Of a stretch of 64,000 nucleotides of DNA, positions 1 through 8,782 are shown in pieces. The DNA comes from Pseudomonas rhodesiae (GTDB lineage: Bacteria; Pseudomonadota; Gammaproteobacteria; Pseudomonadales; Pseudomonadaceae): NCBI RefSeq assembly GCF_007858255.1, contig NZ_VFEU01000005.1:310001-374000 (forward strand), in the 5' to 3' direction. The translations under genes were made by a program, and so were the position numbers. The notes beneath the pieces are model-generated. The model did not search any database and was not told the origin of the DNA. It saw nothing but the letters and a program-made list of their open reading frames with translations. How positions within the stretch are numbered: position 1 is the stretch's first letter; every line of letters begins with the position of its first letter.

Positions 1-1662
1 TTCTTCCCTGCATCTGACATCCCCGAACAGGCTCGCGAGCTGTACCGCACCAACTGGCTGCGGATTATCCCGAACGCCGATTACACGCCGGTGCCGCTGG
101 TGCCCAAATTGCGCCCGGATACCGGCGAACCGCTGGACCTGAGCTTTGCGACGCTGCGCAGTGTGTCGCCGATTCACTGCCAGTACATGCAGAACATGGG
201 CGTGTTGTCGTCCATGAGCATTTCGCTGATGAAAGGCGACAAACTCTGGGGCCTGATCAGTTGCGGCAACCGCACCCCGCTGCTGGTACCGAACGAACTG
301 CGTACCGCCTGCCAGACCATCGGCCAGGTACTCTCGCTGCAGATCAGCGCCATGGAGGCTCTGGACCTGAGCCACCAGCGCGAAGAAAAAGTCGAAGCCT
401 TGGCCCAACTGGACAAAGCCATGAAAGCCTCGGACCACAACGTGTTCGACGGCCTGGCCAAGCAACCGCGCTTGCTCATGGACCTGACCCTGGCCGGCGG
501 CGTGGCGATCATCGAAGACAAACAACTGCACCGCTACGGCAACTGCCCGGAACCGGCGCAGATCCGGGCGTTGCACAAGTGGCTGCAAGCCAGCGGCGAA
601 CCGGTGTTCGCCAGCCATAACCTGGCCTCGGTTTACCCTCCGGCGGCGGAGTTTCAGCAAGTGGCCAGCGGCGTATTGGCCATGGGCCTGCCCAAGCCGG
701 TGGACAACGGTGTGCTGTGGTTCCGCCCCGAGGTCAAAGAGAACATCAATTGGAGCGGCGACCCGAAAAAACCGCTGGACCTGGAAAATTCCGACGCTGG
801 TATGCGCCTGCGCCCACGCACGTCGTTTGAAATCTGGAAAGTGGAAATGGCCGGCATCTCCACCAAGTGGAGCCACGGCGACCTGTTCGCCGCCAACGAC
901 CTGCGCCGCTCCGCCCTGGAAAACGACCTGGCCCGCCAGGTCGAGCGCGAGCAACAGGCCGTGCGCGCCCGTGATGACCTGGTGGCGGTGGTGTCCCACG
1001 ACCTGCGCAACCCGATGACTGTCATCTCGATGCTCTGCGGCATGATGCAAAAAGCCTTCAGCTCCGAAGGCCCACACACCTCGCGCCGTATTTCCTCGGC
1101 CATCGACACCATGCAACAAGCCGCCGGGCGCATGAACGTGCTGCTGGAAGACCTGCTCGACACCTCGAAAATCGAGGCCGGCCGCTATGTGGTCAAGCCC
1201 GTGGCGCTGGATGTGAACCAGATGTTCGAGGAGGCGTACTCCTTGCTGGCACCGTTGGCGATGGAAAAAGGCATCGACCTGTCGTTCAACGCCGAACCTG
1301 GCCTGCAGATCAAAGGCGACCCCGAGCGCTTGTTCCAAGTGCTGTCGAACCTGATCGGCAACGCCATCAAGTTCACCCCGCGCCAGGGCAATATCGGCAT
1401 CAGTGCCATGAGCAACGGCGAGGAAATTGTGTTTTCGGTGCGCGACTCCGGCGAAGGCATTGCCCCAGAGCTGTTGCCGTATGTGTTCGACCGCTACTGG
1501 ACACAGACCGAAAACAATCCCACCGGCAGCGGGCTGGGGCTGTATATCACCCAAGGCATCGTGCAGGCCCACGGCGGCAAGATCGTGGCCGAAAGTGAAG
1601 TAGGCCGTGGCAGTGAGTTCCGATTCACGGTGCCGAAGGTGATGCAGGACGCCCATACCTGA
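1..1662 (+). CDS. bphP: Bacteriophytochrome histidine kinase (5' end outside window)
   Basis: This is a red/far-red photoreceptor kinase of which only the part from the GAF domain onward is present; the reading frame is open from base 1. The GAF domain shows PASDIP at the very start and SPIHCQYMQNMGV, both biliverdin-pocket signatures. The PHY tongue shows LRPRTSFEIW, the PRxSF motif. The kinase core has an H box (SHDLRNP), N box (LIGNAIKFTP), G1 (DSGEGIAPE) and G2 (GSGLGLYI). The His-His pair that normally follows LWGL.(A/S)C in the GAF domain reads Gly-Asn here, so the chromophore pocket is atypical. The N-terminal PAS domain and its biliverdin-binding Cys lie upstream of the window. The family autophosphorylates and signals to a response regulator; none is visible downstream. 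Confidence 0.9.
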   Translation, partial: FFPASDIPEQARELYRTNWLRIIPNADYTPVPLVPKLRPDTGEPLDLSFATLRSVSPIHCQYMQNMGVLSSMSISLMKGDKLWGLISCGNRTPLLVPNELRTACQTIGQVLSLQISAMEALDLSHQREEKVEALAQLDKAMKASDHNVFDGLAKQPRLLMDLTLAGGVAIIEDKQLHRYGNCPEPAQIRALHKWLQASGEPVFASHNLASVYPPAAEFQQVASGVLAMGLPKPVDNGVLWFRPEVKENINWSGDPKKPLDLENSDAGMRLRPRTSFEIWKVEMAGISTKWSHGDLFAANDLRRSALENDLARQVEREQQAVRARDDLVAVVSHDLRNPMTVISMLCGMMQKAFSSEGPHTSRRISSAIDTMQQAAGRMNVLLEDLLDTSKIEAGRYVVKPVALDVNQMFEEAYSLLAPLAMEKGIDLSFNAEPGLQIKGDPERLFQVLSNLIGNAIKFTPRQGNIGISAMSNGEEIVFSVRDSGEGIAPELLPYVFDRYWTQTENNPTGSGLGLYITQGIVQAHGGKIVAESEVGRGSEFRFTVPKVMQDAHT

Positions 1663-1719
1663 TCGGTCCGGCTGAAGGGCTCGATGGCCCTAAACCGCCA
1701 TTGCCGTTACACGTTGCCA

Positions 1720-1746
1720 CGAGGTGTTTATAGCTCCAACACCTCG
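1720..1746. repeat. Perfect 9-bp inverted repeat ahead of a small ORF
   Basis: Arms cgaggtgtt (1720-1728) and aacacctcg (1738-1746) flank a 9-base spacer. There is no T-run directly after it, so it is a weak terminator candidate for the phytochrome gene. It could equally be an operator or leader hairpin for the small ORF at 1813. Confidence 0.45.
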
Positions 1747-1812
1747 CGCCTCTATAAGTTTGGCCCGGCTTCGCAGACGCGGAGCCCATCTAACTTACAG
1801 AAGGATATTTTT

Positions 1813-2016
1813 ATGCTTGGAGCTATCAGTCCGTTCCTAGGCCATCTGCAACTCCCCACCCCACAACACGATGAAGTAGCCCTGCAACGCAAGAAGCGCA
1901 GCCTGGACAGCCACTCACTCCCACTTGATCCCCAGCAAACCGACAACGCCCCACGTCACAATCGGCGCCGCGGCAGCGGCAGCCTGGACAGCCTCGGCAA
2001 GGGCAACCTGCTTTAG
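1813..2016 (+). CDS. Small hypothetical protein (67 aa)
   Basis: I do not recognise this ORF. A good ribosome-binding site (AGAAGGA, about 1799-1805) precedes the ATG at 1813, so I chose it over the in-frame ATG at 1684, which lacks one. The product is polar, with a short hydrophobic start (MLGAISPFLGHL) followed by a basic stretch (QRKKRS, RHNRRR). No domain, Cys pair or clear membrane segment is visible. It sits alone between the phytochrome and the PhoD-like gene and follows a perfect inverted repeat. It may be a real small protein or a chance ORF. Confidence 0.4.
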   Translation: MLGAISPFLGHLQLPTPQHDEVALQRKKRSLDSHSLPLDPQQTDNAPRHNRRRGSGSLDSLGKGNLL

Positions 2017-2129
2017 AGCGACCTACGGAGGGCAGCCCGCTGCCCTTCGTACACCCCATGCCTTAACAAAACACTGACATTCATTGCGCTAACCTTGCCG
2101 GTTCTAGCCTGGCCGGAGCCCTTCCCTGC

Positions 2130-4028
2130 ATGCTGCACCCCGACAACCTGCCCGCCGTACTTGCCGGCCCTTTGCTACGACGTCTCGAACCCAGGCGCCT
2201 GGTGCTGTGGCTGACTGGCAGTCGTCCCCTGGACCTGACCTTGAAGCTGCAATGGGCCGGACACACGCTGCACATCCCGCTGGATCAAGGCCAGTGCCAA
2301 GTCAACCCCATAGGCCGCCAGGCCTTTGTGCATCTGATTGATGTGCCGCTGGACGAAGCGCTGCCCCAGGACGAGGTCATCCACTACGACCTGCTGATCG
2401 ACGGCCTCGGTATCGCCTATTGGGCGGCGCATCTGCTGTATGCCGACGCGCCATCACCGCATTTTGTCCTGCACAGTCGCATCCACCAGCTCGTGCACGG
2501 CTCCTGCCGCAAGCCTCACCACGCCGCAGACGACGGCCTGCTCTGCGTCGATCGCCTGCTCGCCGATGCGCACACGCTCGATGAGCGTCCGGCCTTGCTG
2601 ATGATGAGCGGCGACCAGGTTTACGCCGACGATGTGGCCGGGCCGATGCTTCGGGCAATCCACGCACTGATCGCGCGCCTGGGCCTGTTCGACGAACATC
2701 TGGAAGGCGCCGTGGTGGACGACAGCGCCAGTCTCTACGGGCACCGCGCCAGCTATTACCATCGCGCGGACCTGCTACCGGCGCTGGACAGCAATCAGAC
2801 CCTGCGCGAGCGCTTCTTCGGCGGCGTTAAAAAGCCGATTTTCACCAGCAGTACCGCCGACAACCATCTGGTCACCTTTGCCGAAGTCATGGCGATGTAC
2901 CTGCTGGTATGGTCCCCCACGCCCTGGACCTTGATCGAAACCCAAGCGCCACCACTGAGCCCGGACGAATCGGCGCGCTATGCGCGTGAGCACGTGCACA
3001 TCGAGCGCTTTCGCGACGGCCTGCCCGGCGTTGCGCGAGTCTTCGCGCACCTGTCCACCCTGATGATCTTTGACGATCACGACATCACCGACGACTGGAA
3101 CCTCAGCGCCCAATGGGAAGAAACCGCCTACGGCCACCCGTTTTCCAAGCGCATCATCGGCAATGCCCTGCTCGCCTATCTGCTGTGCCAGGGTTGGGGC
3201 AACCACCCGGATGCCTTCGTCGAACTGTTGCCGCCCATCCAGGCGCTGACCGCTCACGTCCCCGACAACCATCTCGACGCCGCTGCCCAGGATGCCTTGC
3301 TGGCCACGTTGCTCAAATTTCAACAATGGCATTACGTGCTGCCCAGCACCCCCGCTCTGGTGGTGCTCGACACCCGCACCCGGCGCTGGCGCAGTGAGTT
3401 CACCCTCAAGCAACCCTCCGGCCTGCTGGACTGGGAAGCTTTGAGCGAACTGCAACAGGAACTGCTGGACCACCCGTCGGCGATCATCGTCTCGCCCGCG
3501 CCGATCTTCGGCGTCAAGCTGATCGAGACAGTGCAGAAGGTCTTCAGCTGGTGCGGCTACCCGCTGCTGGTGGACGCGGAAAACTGGATGGCCCACCGGG
3601 GCGCCGCCCAGGTGATCCTCAATATTTTCCGCCACTCGCGTACGCCGGGTAACTACGTGATTCTCTCCGGTGACGTGCATTACTCGTTCGTCTATGCCGT
3701 GCTGATCCGCCACCGCAATGCCGGCCCCCGGATCTGGCAGATCACCAGCAGCGGCATCAAGAACGAATTTCCCCGGCGCCTGCTGGAATGGTTCGACCGT
3801 CTCAACCGCTGGCTATACTCACCCCGTTCGCCGCTCAACTGGTTGACACGCCGTCGCACCATGCAGGTCGTACCGCATGTTCCGGAACATGCCGAGGCCG
3901 GCGAACGGTTATGGAACTCGGCGGGCATCGGTCAGGTGTTTTTCAACGAACAAGGTCAACCGGACGCAATTTACCAACACAATGCGAACGGGAAGGCTCG
4001 CACACAGATGGTTGCGCCCACGCCATAG
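2130..4028 (+). CDS. PhoD-like metallophosphatase family protein
   Basis: The 632-residue protein has the metallophosphatase signatures of the alkaline phosphatase D family: SGDQVYADDV near residue 160, FDDHDITDDWN near residue 315, and LSGDVHYSFVYAV near residue 510, which supply the Asp, Asn and His metal ligands. The N-terminal region (about 1-110) resembles the beta-rich domain that precedes the catalytic domain in PhoD-like proteins. No signal peptide or twin-arginine motif is seen, unlike secreted PhoD, so it is probably cytoplasmic. The substrate is likely a phosphodiester or phosphoester, but the exact one cannot be read from sequence. The next gene begins 42 bases downstream on the same strand. 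Confidence 0.8.
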   Translation: MLHPDNLPAVLAGPLLRRLEPRRLVLWLTGSRPLDLTLKLQWAGHTLHIPLDQGQCQVNPIGRQAFVHLIDVPLDEALPQDEVIHYDLLIDGLGIAYWAAHLLYADAPSPHFVLHSRIHQLVHGSCRKPHHAADDGLLCVDRLLADAHTLDERPALLMMSGDQVYADDVAGPMLRAIHALIARLGLFDEHLEGAVVDDSASLYGHRASYYHRADLLPALDSNQTLRERFFGGVKKPIFTSSTADNHLVTFAEVMAMYLLVWSPTPWTLIETQAPPLSPDESARYAREHVHIERFRDGLPGVARVFAHLSTLMIFDDHDITDDWNLSAQWEETAYGHPFSKRIIGNALLAYLLCQGWGNHPDAFVELLPPIQALTAHVPDNHLDAAAQDALLATLLKFQQWHYVLPSTPALVVLDTRTRRWRSEFTLKQPSGLLDWEALSELQQELLDHPSAIIVSPAPIFGVKLIETVQKVFSWCGYPLLVDAENWMAHRGAAQVILNIFRHSRTPGNYVILSGDVHYSFVYAVLIRHRNAGPRIWQITSSGIKNEFPRRLLEWFDRLNRWLYSPRSPLNWLTRRRTMQVVPHVPEHAEAGERLWNSAGIGQVFFNEQGQPDAIYQHNANGKARTQMVAPTP

Positions 4029-4070
4029 CGCGCGGCGGCGAACGCAGTGCGCATGCAAGGAGCAAAAGCA

Positions 4071-5083
4071 ATGGGCGATACCTCAGGCAGCAACCCGGCG
4101 AAGCAGGATTTCTCGCACCTCAACGCCGACATGCTGCACACCATCCTGGAGCTGGTCAGCGACGGTATCTGGGACTGGAACGCCAACACCGGGTTCGTCT
4201 ACCGCAATCCGGGCTGGTACGAAATGCTGGGCTACCCGCGGCATGCGCTGGAGAACACCCTGTTCACCTGGGAAAACATCATTCATCCGGAGGACTACCC
4301 CCAGGTGATGGCGCTGTTCGATGACTACATCAACCGCCGCGCGCCGCACTACCAGACCGAATACCGTTGCCGAAAAAAAGATGGCAGCTACCTGTGGATC
4401 GAGGACCGCGGCTACGTGATCGCGCGTAACCCCGACGGTTCGGTGGCGCGCATGGTCGGCGCCCATCGCGACATTCAAGCGCGCAAATATTCAGTCGCCC
4501 AACTCGAACAACGCAACCAGTCGCTGGAAGCGCTGGTGGCCGAGCGCACCCGTGAACTGGCTCGGGTCAACCAGCAACTCAAATTGCAGTTGGACGAAAA
4601 CCGCGCCTTGGCCGAGCGGGACGCCTTGACCCTGGTTGCCAACCGCTATCGCCTGGAAAAAACCCTGCTGCAAGCGTGCGAGCGTGCCCAGCGCTTCCGC
4701 CTGCCGCTGGCGCTGATCGCCATGGACATCGATGACTTCAAGCCCATCAACGACCGCTATGGCCACGGCGCTGGCGACCAGACCCTGGTGCGGGTGGTGG
4801 ATGCCTGGAGAGCTGCATTCGCCCGTGTGACCTACTGGCACGCTGGGGCGGCGATGAATTCATGGTGATCCTGCCCGAGAGCACCCTGGAAACGGCCAAG
4901 GCGTTGGCCGAGCAGATCTGCCGCAAGATACGCACCATCCAGGCACCCGGCGACTTCGCCGTCACCCTGAGCCTGGGCGTGGCCGAGCGCCACGCGGATG
5001 AATCCCCCGCCGCCCTGATGGAGCGCGCCGATCAAGCGTTGTATCGCGCCAAGGCCGCGGGCAAGGCCGGGGTGTCGGAATAA
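4071..5083 (+). pseudogene. PAS-GGDEF diguanylate cyclase broken by a frameshift
   Basis: The first frame starts at ATG 4071, behind AAGGAG at about 4057-4062. It encodes a PAS_3 domain (about residues 15-140), a coiled coil, and the first half of a GGDEF domain including RDALTLVANRYRLE and MDIDDFKPINDRYGH. It then ends at 4868. The second half, with RWGGDEFMVILPE (GGDEF codons at 4847-4861) and GVAERHADES..ADQALYRAK, lies in another frame up to 5083. Loss of one base near 4826-4833 explains both frames: restoring it gives a continuous RV-DLLARWGGDEF. The intact gene would encode a c-di-GMP synthase of about 337 residues. The product is dead unless this is a sequencing error or programmed slippage; no slippery heptamer is evident. 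Confidence 0.8.
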
Positions 5084-5258
5084 CCGGAGGCGTCAGCGCA
5101 GCGGCGCGCACTTGAGCAGTGTCGACCGGTTTGTCCGCGCCCCCTTCGGCAGTAGCTCCTTCCGATTTGGAATGACCCAAAGACTTTATTTCGTTTGCGA
5201 CAGGCCCCGGCGGGCGGCTTAGATAAAAAACGCCCCACCACTGCCGAGTCCCGGATTC

Positions 5259-6512
5259 ATGAGCCACGCCACCGTCAGCCAGTCGATTTCCATCGTCCAC
5301 CCCATCAGCCTCAGCCACGGCAAGAACGCCGAAGTGTGGGATACCGCAGGCAAGCGCTATATCGACTTCGTCGGCGGCATCGGTGTGCTCAACCTCGGCC
5401 ATTGCCACCCGCGGGTAGTCGAGGCGATTCGCGAGCAGGCTACTCGGCTTACGCACTATGCCTTCAACGCCGCGCCGCACGCGCCCTACATCGAGCTGAT
5501 GGCACGCCTGAGTGATTTTATCCCTGTGAGCTACCCGGTCAGCGGCATGCTCACCAACAGCGGCGCGGAAGCGGCGGAAAACGCTTTGAAGATCGTGCGC
5601 GGCGCCACCGGCCGCACTGCGGTGATCGCCTTTGACGGTGCCTTCCATGGCCGCACCCTGGCCACCTTGAACCTTAACGGCAAGGTCGCGCCCTACAAAC
5701 AAAAGGTCGGCGTCCTGCCCGGCTCGGTGTATCACCTGCCGTACCCCAGCGCCGACAACGGCGTGACCTGCGCCGACGCACTGAAGGCCCTGGAGCGTTT
5801 GTTCAGCGTGGAAATCGACGTGGAAGACGTCGCCTGTTTCATCATCGAACCGGTGCAGGGCGAAGGTGGCTTCCTGGCTCTGGACGTCGAATTTGCCCAG
5901 GCGCTGCGGCGTTTCTGCGACGAGAAACAGATCCTGCTGATTGCCGACGAAATCCAATCGGGCTTCGGCCGTACCGGTCAACGCTTCGCGTTTTCGCGCC
6001 TGGGCATTGAGCCGGACCTGATCTTGCTGGGCAAAAGCATTGCCGGCGGTGTACCGCTGGGGGCGGTGGTCGGGCGCAAGAACCTGATGGACAACTTGCC
6101 CAAAGGCGGCCTGGGCGGTACGTACTCCGGCAACCCCATCGCCTGCGCGGCGGCGTTGGCCACCCTGGAGGTGATGACGGACGCAAACTTGCACGCGTGG
6201 GGCGCGCAGCAGGAAGCCGCGATTGTCCGCAGGTACGCGACCTGGCGCGACCAAGCGCTGTCGCCCTACCTCGGGCGCCTGACCGGCGTCGGCGCCATGC
6301 GCGGCATCGAACTGGCCAACGCCGACGGCACGCCGGCGCCCCGGCAATTGACGCAACTGCTCGGCCTGGCGCGGGACGCCGGGTTGCTGCTGATGCCCAG
6401 CGGCAAGGCGCGGCACATCATCCGCCTGCTGGCACCGCTGACCACAGAGCCAGCGGTGCTGGAAGAAGGGCTGGATATCCTTGAAGCCTGCTTCAAGCGC
6501 CTGGATCAGTAG
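5259..6512 (+). CDS. Class III PLP aminotransferase (4-aminobutyrate/2-aminoadipate type)
   Basis: This 417-residue omega-aminotransferase resembles GabT. The signature DEIQSGFGRTG (about 230-240) and the PLP lysine in LLGKSIAGGVPLG (Lys259) are intact, as are NSGAEAAENALK (about 100-111) and the FHGRT segment. The family transfers amino groups from omega-amino acids such as GABA, 5-aminovalerate or 2-aminoadipate to 2-oxoglutarate. The substrate cannot be settled here; no gabD-like dehydrogenase is adjacent. Its stop codon overlaps by 7 bases the convergent cytochrome gene. It is a single-gene unit with its own upstream region (5084-5258). Confidence 0.85.
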   Translation: MSHATVSQSISIVHPISLSHGKNAEVWDTAGKRYIDFVGGIGVLNLGHCHPRVVEAIREQATRLTHYAFNAAPHAPYIELMARLSDFIPVSYPVSGMLTNSGAEAAENALKIVRGATGRTAVIAFDGAFHGRTLATLNLNGKVAPYKQKVGVLPGSVYHLPYPSADNGVTCADALKALERLFSVEIDVEDVACFIIEPVQGEGGFLALDVEFAQALRRFCDEKQILLIADEIQSGFGRTGQRFAFSRLGIEPDLILLGKSIAGGVPLGAVVGRKNLMDNLPKGGLGGTYSGNPIACAAALATLEVMTDANLHAWGAQQEAAIVRRYATWRDQALSPYLGRLTGVGAMRGIELANADGTPAPRQLTQLLGLARDAGLLLMPSGKARHIIRLLAPLTTEPAVLEEGLDILEACFKRLDQ

Positions 6513-8530
6513 CGCGCATCCACCGGTTTGCCGCCGTTCGGCCAGTCTTTGACCTTGTCCGGGAAGTCCGGACGCGGCTGCCCGGAAAAGTACGCCGCGA
6601 CGTCCACCGCTTCCTGTTCCGTCAAGCCACCCTGCCCCAGCGGGAAGCGTTCGTGGAAGCCAATCGGCATATTGCGTTGGACGAACGCGGCGGCTGTGTA
6701 GGTGCGCGCCATCCCCGCACCGATATTGAACGACTGCTCACCCCACAGCGGCGGGTAGATCCATTCACCGTCGGCACGGGTCAGGCCCTGGCCATTGTCG
6801 CCATGGCACACCGCGCATTGCTTGGCGTACACCGCTTTGCCATTGGCCAGGTCGGGTTTGAGCGTCGGGTCGACCTTGCCCACGCCGCGCCCGGCGACTT
6901 TGTCCTGCGGGCGGGTGTTGTTTTTCATCCAGTCGAAATACGCCACCATCGCCTGCATATCCGCCGATTGCGGCGCCAGCGGCTTGCCGTTCATGGACCG
7001 GCGGAAACAGCCGTTGATGCGCTCCTCCAACGTGATCACCTTGCCGGCACGCGGGGCATAACCGGGGAAAAACGCCGACACCCCTAAGAACGGCGATCCA
7101 TCGGCCACCGTGCCTGCATTGAGATGGCAACTGGTGCAGTTCAGTGCGTTGCCGACATTGTCCGGCAGCAGTGCCTTGGTCTGCAGATGCAACCGCATAC
7201 CACGTAGCACCTGGTCGGCATTCGGAGCGGCCAGCAACTCGGCCAGACGCGGAGTCTGGAACGCGGACATGTCACTGCTGGCCGGGTTGAGCTGCTCGCG
7301 CAGGGTTTTCACCTGCGCGGGGCTGACCGGTGTGCCCTGGTTGCCCCAATGGGTGCGCACAAAACTGAGGATCTCGGCGATTTCCTGGTCGGCCAGCCGC
7401 GCGAACCCAGGCATGGTGTAGACCCGCGGGTGGGTGGCGGTTTGCGCGGTTTCCCAGCCGGTGAGGGTGATATGCAAAAGAGATGTTGGGTTAGCGGCGA
7501 CCACGCTCGGGTTGCCGGCCAACGGCGGGAACAGGCCCTTCACGCCGGCACCGTCACTGCGGTGGCAGTCGCTGCAGAACTGCGTGTAGCCCAGGCCGCC
7601 ACGACTGCTGAACAGGTCGTCAGGCACGCCAACCGGGGCTTTGGCCACGGCAGGCATCGGCAGATCCTCCTGGCCCGCCGGCAGGGATTTTAAGTAACGG
7701 GCGATGGCAATCAGGTCGTCATCACTAAAATGCTGGGTGCTGTGGTGGATCACATCGGCCATGTTGCCCGACACTGTGGCAAAACGGTTTTGCCCGGTCT
7801 TGAGCAGCTGCACGGTGTCGTCAACGGTCCACAGGTTGCGCAGGCTCAAGGCGCGCCAATGCTCGACGGTTTCCCCCGCCAGGTAGTGCTGGCCGCCACG
7901 CTCGGTTTCGCTCATGGCTTTTTCCTGGAACGCGATGCCCCTCGGCGTATGGCACGAGCCGCAATGCCCCAGGCCCTGAACCAAGTAGGCACCACGGTTA
8001 AGCCCCGCGTCACGGCCAGGATCGGGTTGGAAGGGTTGCTTGTCGAGAAAGGCGAAATTCCACAATGCCAAGCCCCAGCGTTGATTGAACGGAAAGCCCA
8101 TGTCCGCCGGCAGGTTGTCCTGGCGGACCGCCGGCACGCCCTGCATCAGGTAGGCGTACAACGCGCGCATGTCCTCTTCGCTGATCTTCGCGTAGGACGG
8201 GTACGGCATCGCCGGGTACAAGTTCATACCACTGGGGGTAACGCCTTCGCGCATGACGCGGTCGAACTGCTCGAAGGTGTAGCGCCCGATGCCTGTCTCG
8301 GCATCGGGCGTGATATTGCTGGAGTAGATCGTCCCCATCGGCGTACTCAACGCCAGGCCGCCGGCCATCAGCGCGCCTGGCTTGGCGGTGTGACAGGCAA
8401 TGCAGTCGCCGAGTTGAGCGACGTAGTGGCCGCGTTCGAGCAGAGGGGCGTCGGGCGTGCTGGCGTGCAGCGAGAGGGACAGGCACATCAGCATCCCCAT
8501 GAAGCTGACGCGTAAGAGGGCAAACATCAT
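6506..8530 (-). CDS. Five-haem c-type cytochrome: alcohol-dehydrogenase-type module fused to a TsdA-like module
   Basis: This 674-residue exported protein (signal peptide about 1-23) has five CxxCH motifs at residues 43, 190, 319, 465 and 572. Residues about 25-400 look like the three-haem cytochrome subunit of membrane-bound alcohol/gluconate dehydrogenases. Residues about 430-674 look like a di-haem thiosulfate dehydrogenase (TsdA): CTSCHLNAG, then ERINGCFRRSMNGKPL with Cys508 where TsdA has its haem-ligand Cys, and CAVCHGDNGQG. By inference it transfers electrons in the periplasm, perhaps from thiosulfate or an organic substrate. No dehydrogenase flavoprotein or quinoprotein is adjacent. 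A homologous stand-alone pair would make this a fusion. Confidence 0.8.
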   Translation of the reverse strand: MMFALLRVSFMGMLMCLSLSLHASTPDAPLLERGHYVAQLGDCIACHTAKPGALMAGGLALSTPMGTIYSSNITPDAETGIGRYTFEQFDRVMREGVTPSGMNLYPAMPYPSYAKISEEDMRALYAYLMQGVPAVRQDNLPADMGFPFNQRWGLALWNFAFLDKQPFQPDPGRDAGLNRGAYLVQGLGHCGSCHTPRGIAFQEKAMSETERGGQHYLAGETVEHWRALSLRNLWTVDDTVQLLKTGQNRFATVSGNMADVIHHSTQHFSDDDLIAIARYLKSLPAGQEDLPMPAVAKAPVGVPDDLFSSRGGLGYTQFCSDCHRSDGAGVKGLFPPLAGNPSVVAANPTSLLHITLTGWETAQTATHPRVYTMPGFARLADQEIAEILSFVRTHWGNQGTPVSPAQVKTLREQLNPASSDMSAFQTPRLAELLAAPNADQVLRGMRLHLQTKALLPDNVGNALNCTSCHLNAGTVADGSPFLGVSAFFPGYAPRAGKVITLEERINGCFRRSMNGKPLAPQSADMQAMVAYFDWMKNNTRPQDKVAGRGVGKVDPTLKPDLANGKAVYAKQCAVCHGDNGQGLTRADGEWIYPPLWGEQSFNIGAGMARTYTAAAFVQRNMPIGFHERFPLGQGGLTEQEAVDVAAYFSGQPRPDFPDKVKDWPNGGKPVDARY

Positions 8531-8782
8531 CGCAATAGTCCTTTAAGGACCTGGCGTGGAGCGGTCTCCTCGGCGCAGGTCTGCAATTGTTTTTATGCGT
8601 TATCAGGCAAATAGTCGGGGGCGCAGTCAGCCCCGAGGTTGTTGTAAACCACTCTCCGGCATGGCCTTTTGATATGGATCAGCGGAACGCCGAAGGCAGT
8701 GTGCCGCCTTGACCTGACTCCCCTGCCCCTTGAAAATGCGCGACGCTTTTTTGTCTCCGTTTATTGAAGTAGTGAACTATTA

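Noticed and set aside
2775..3713. 312-codon frame on the minus strand
   Set aside because: It is antisense to the PhoD-like gene, without motifs or start signals.
4826..4868. Programmed frameshifting in the GGDEF gene
   Set aside because: No slippery heptamer or downstream pseudoknot is evident. A simple one-base loss or sequencing error is more likely.
4962..6416. 484-codon frame on the minus strand
   Set aside because: It is antisense to the aminotransferase gene. It has no family features and a His/Gln/Arg-rich composition typical of GC-rich shadow frames.
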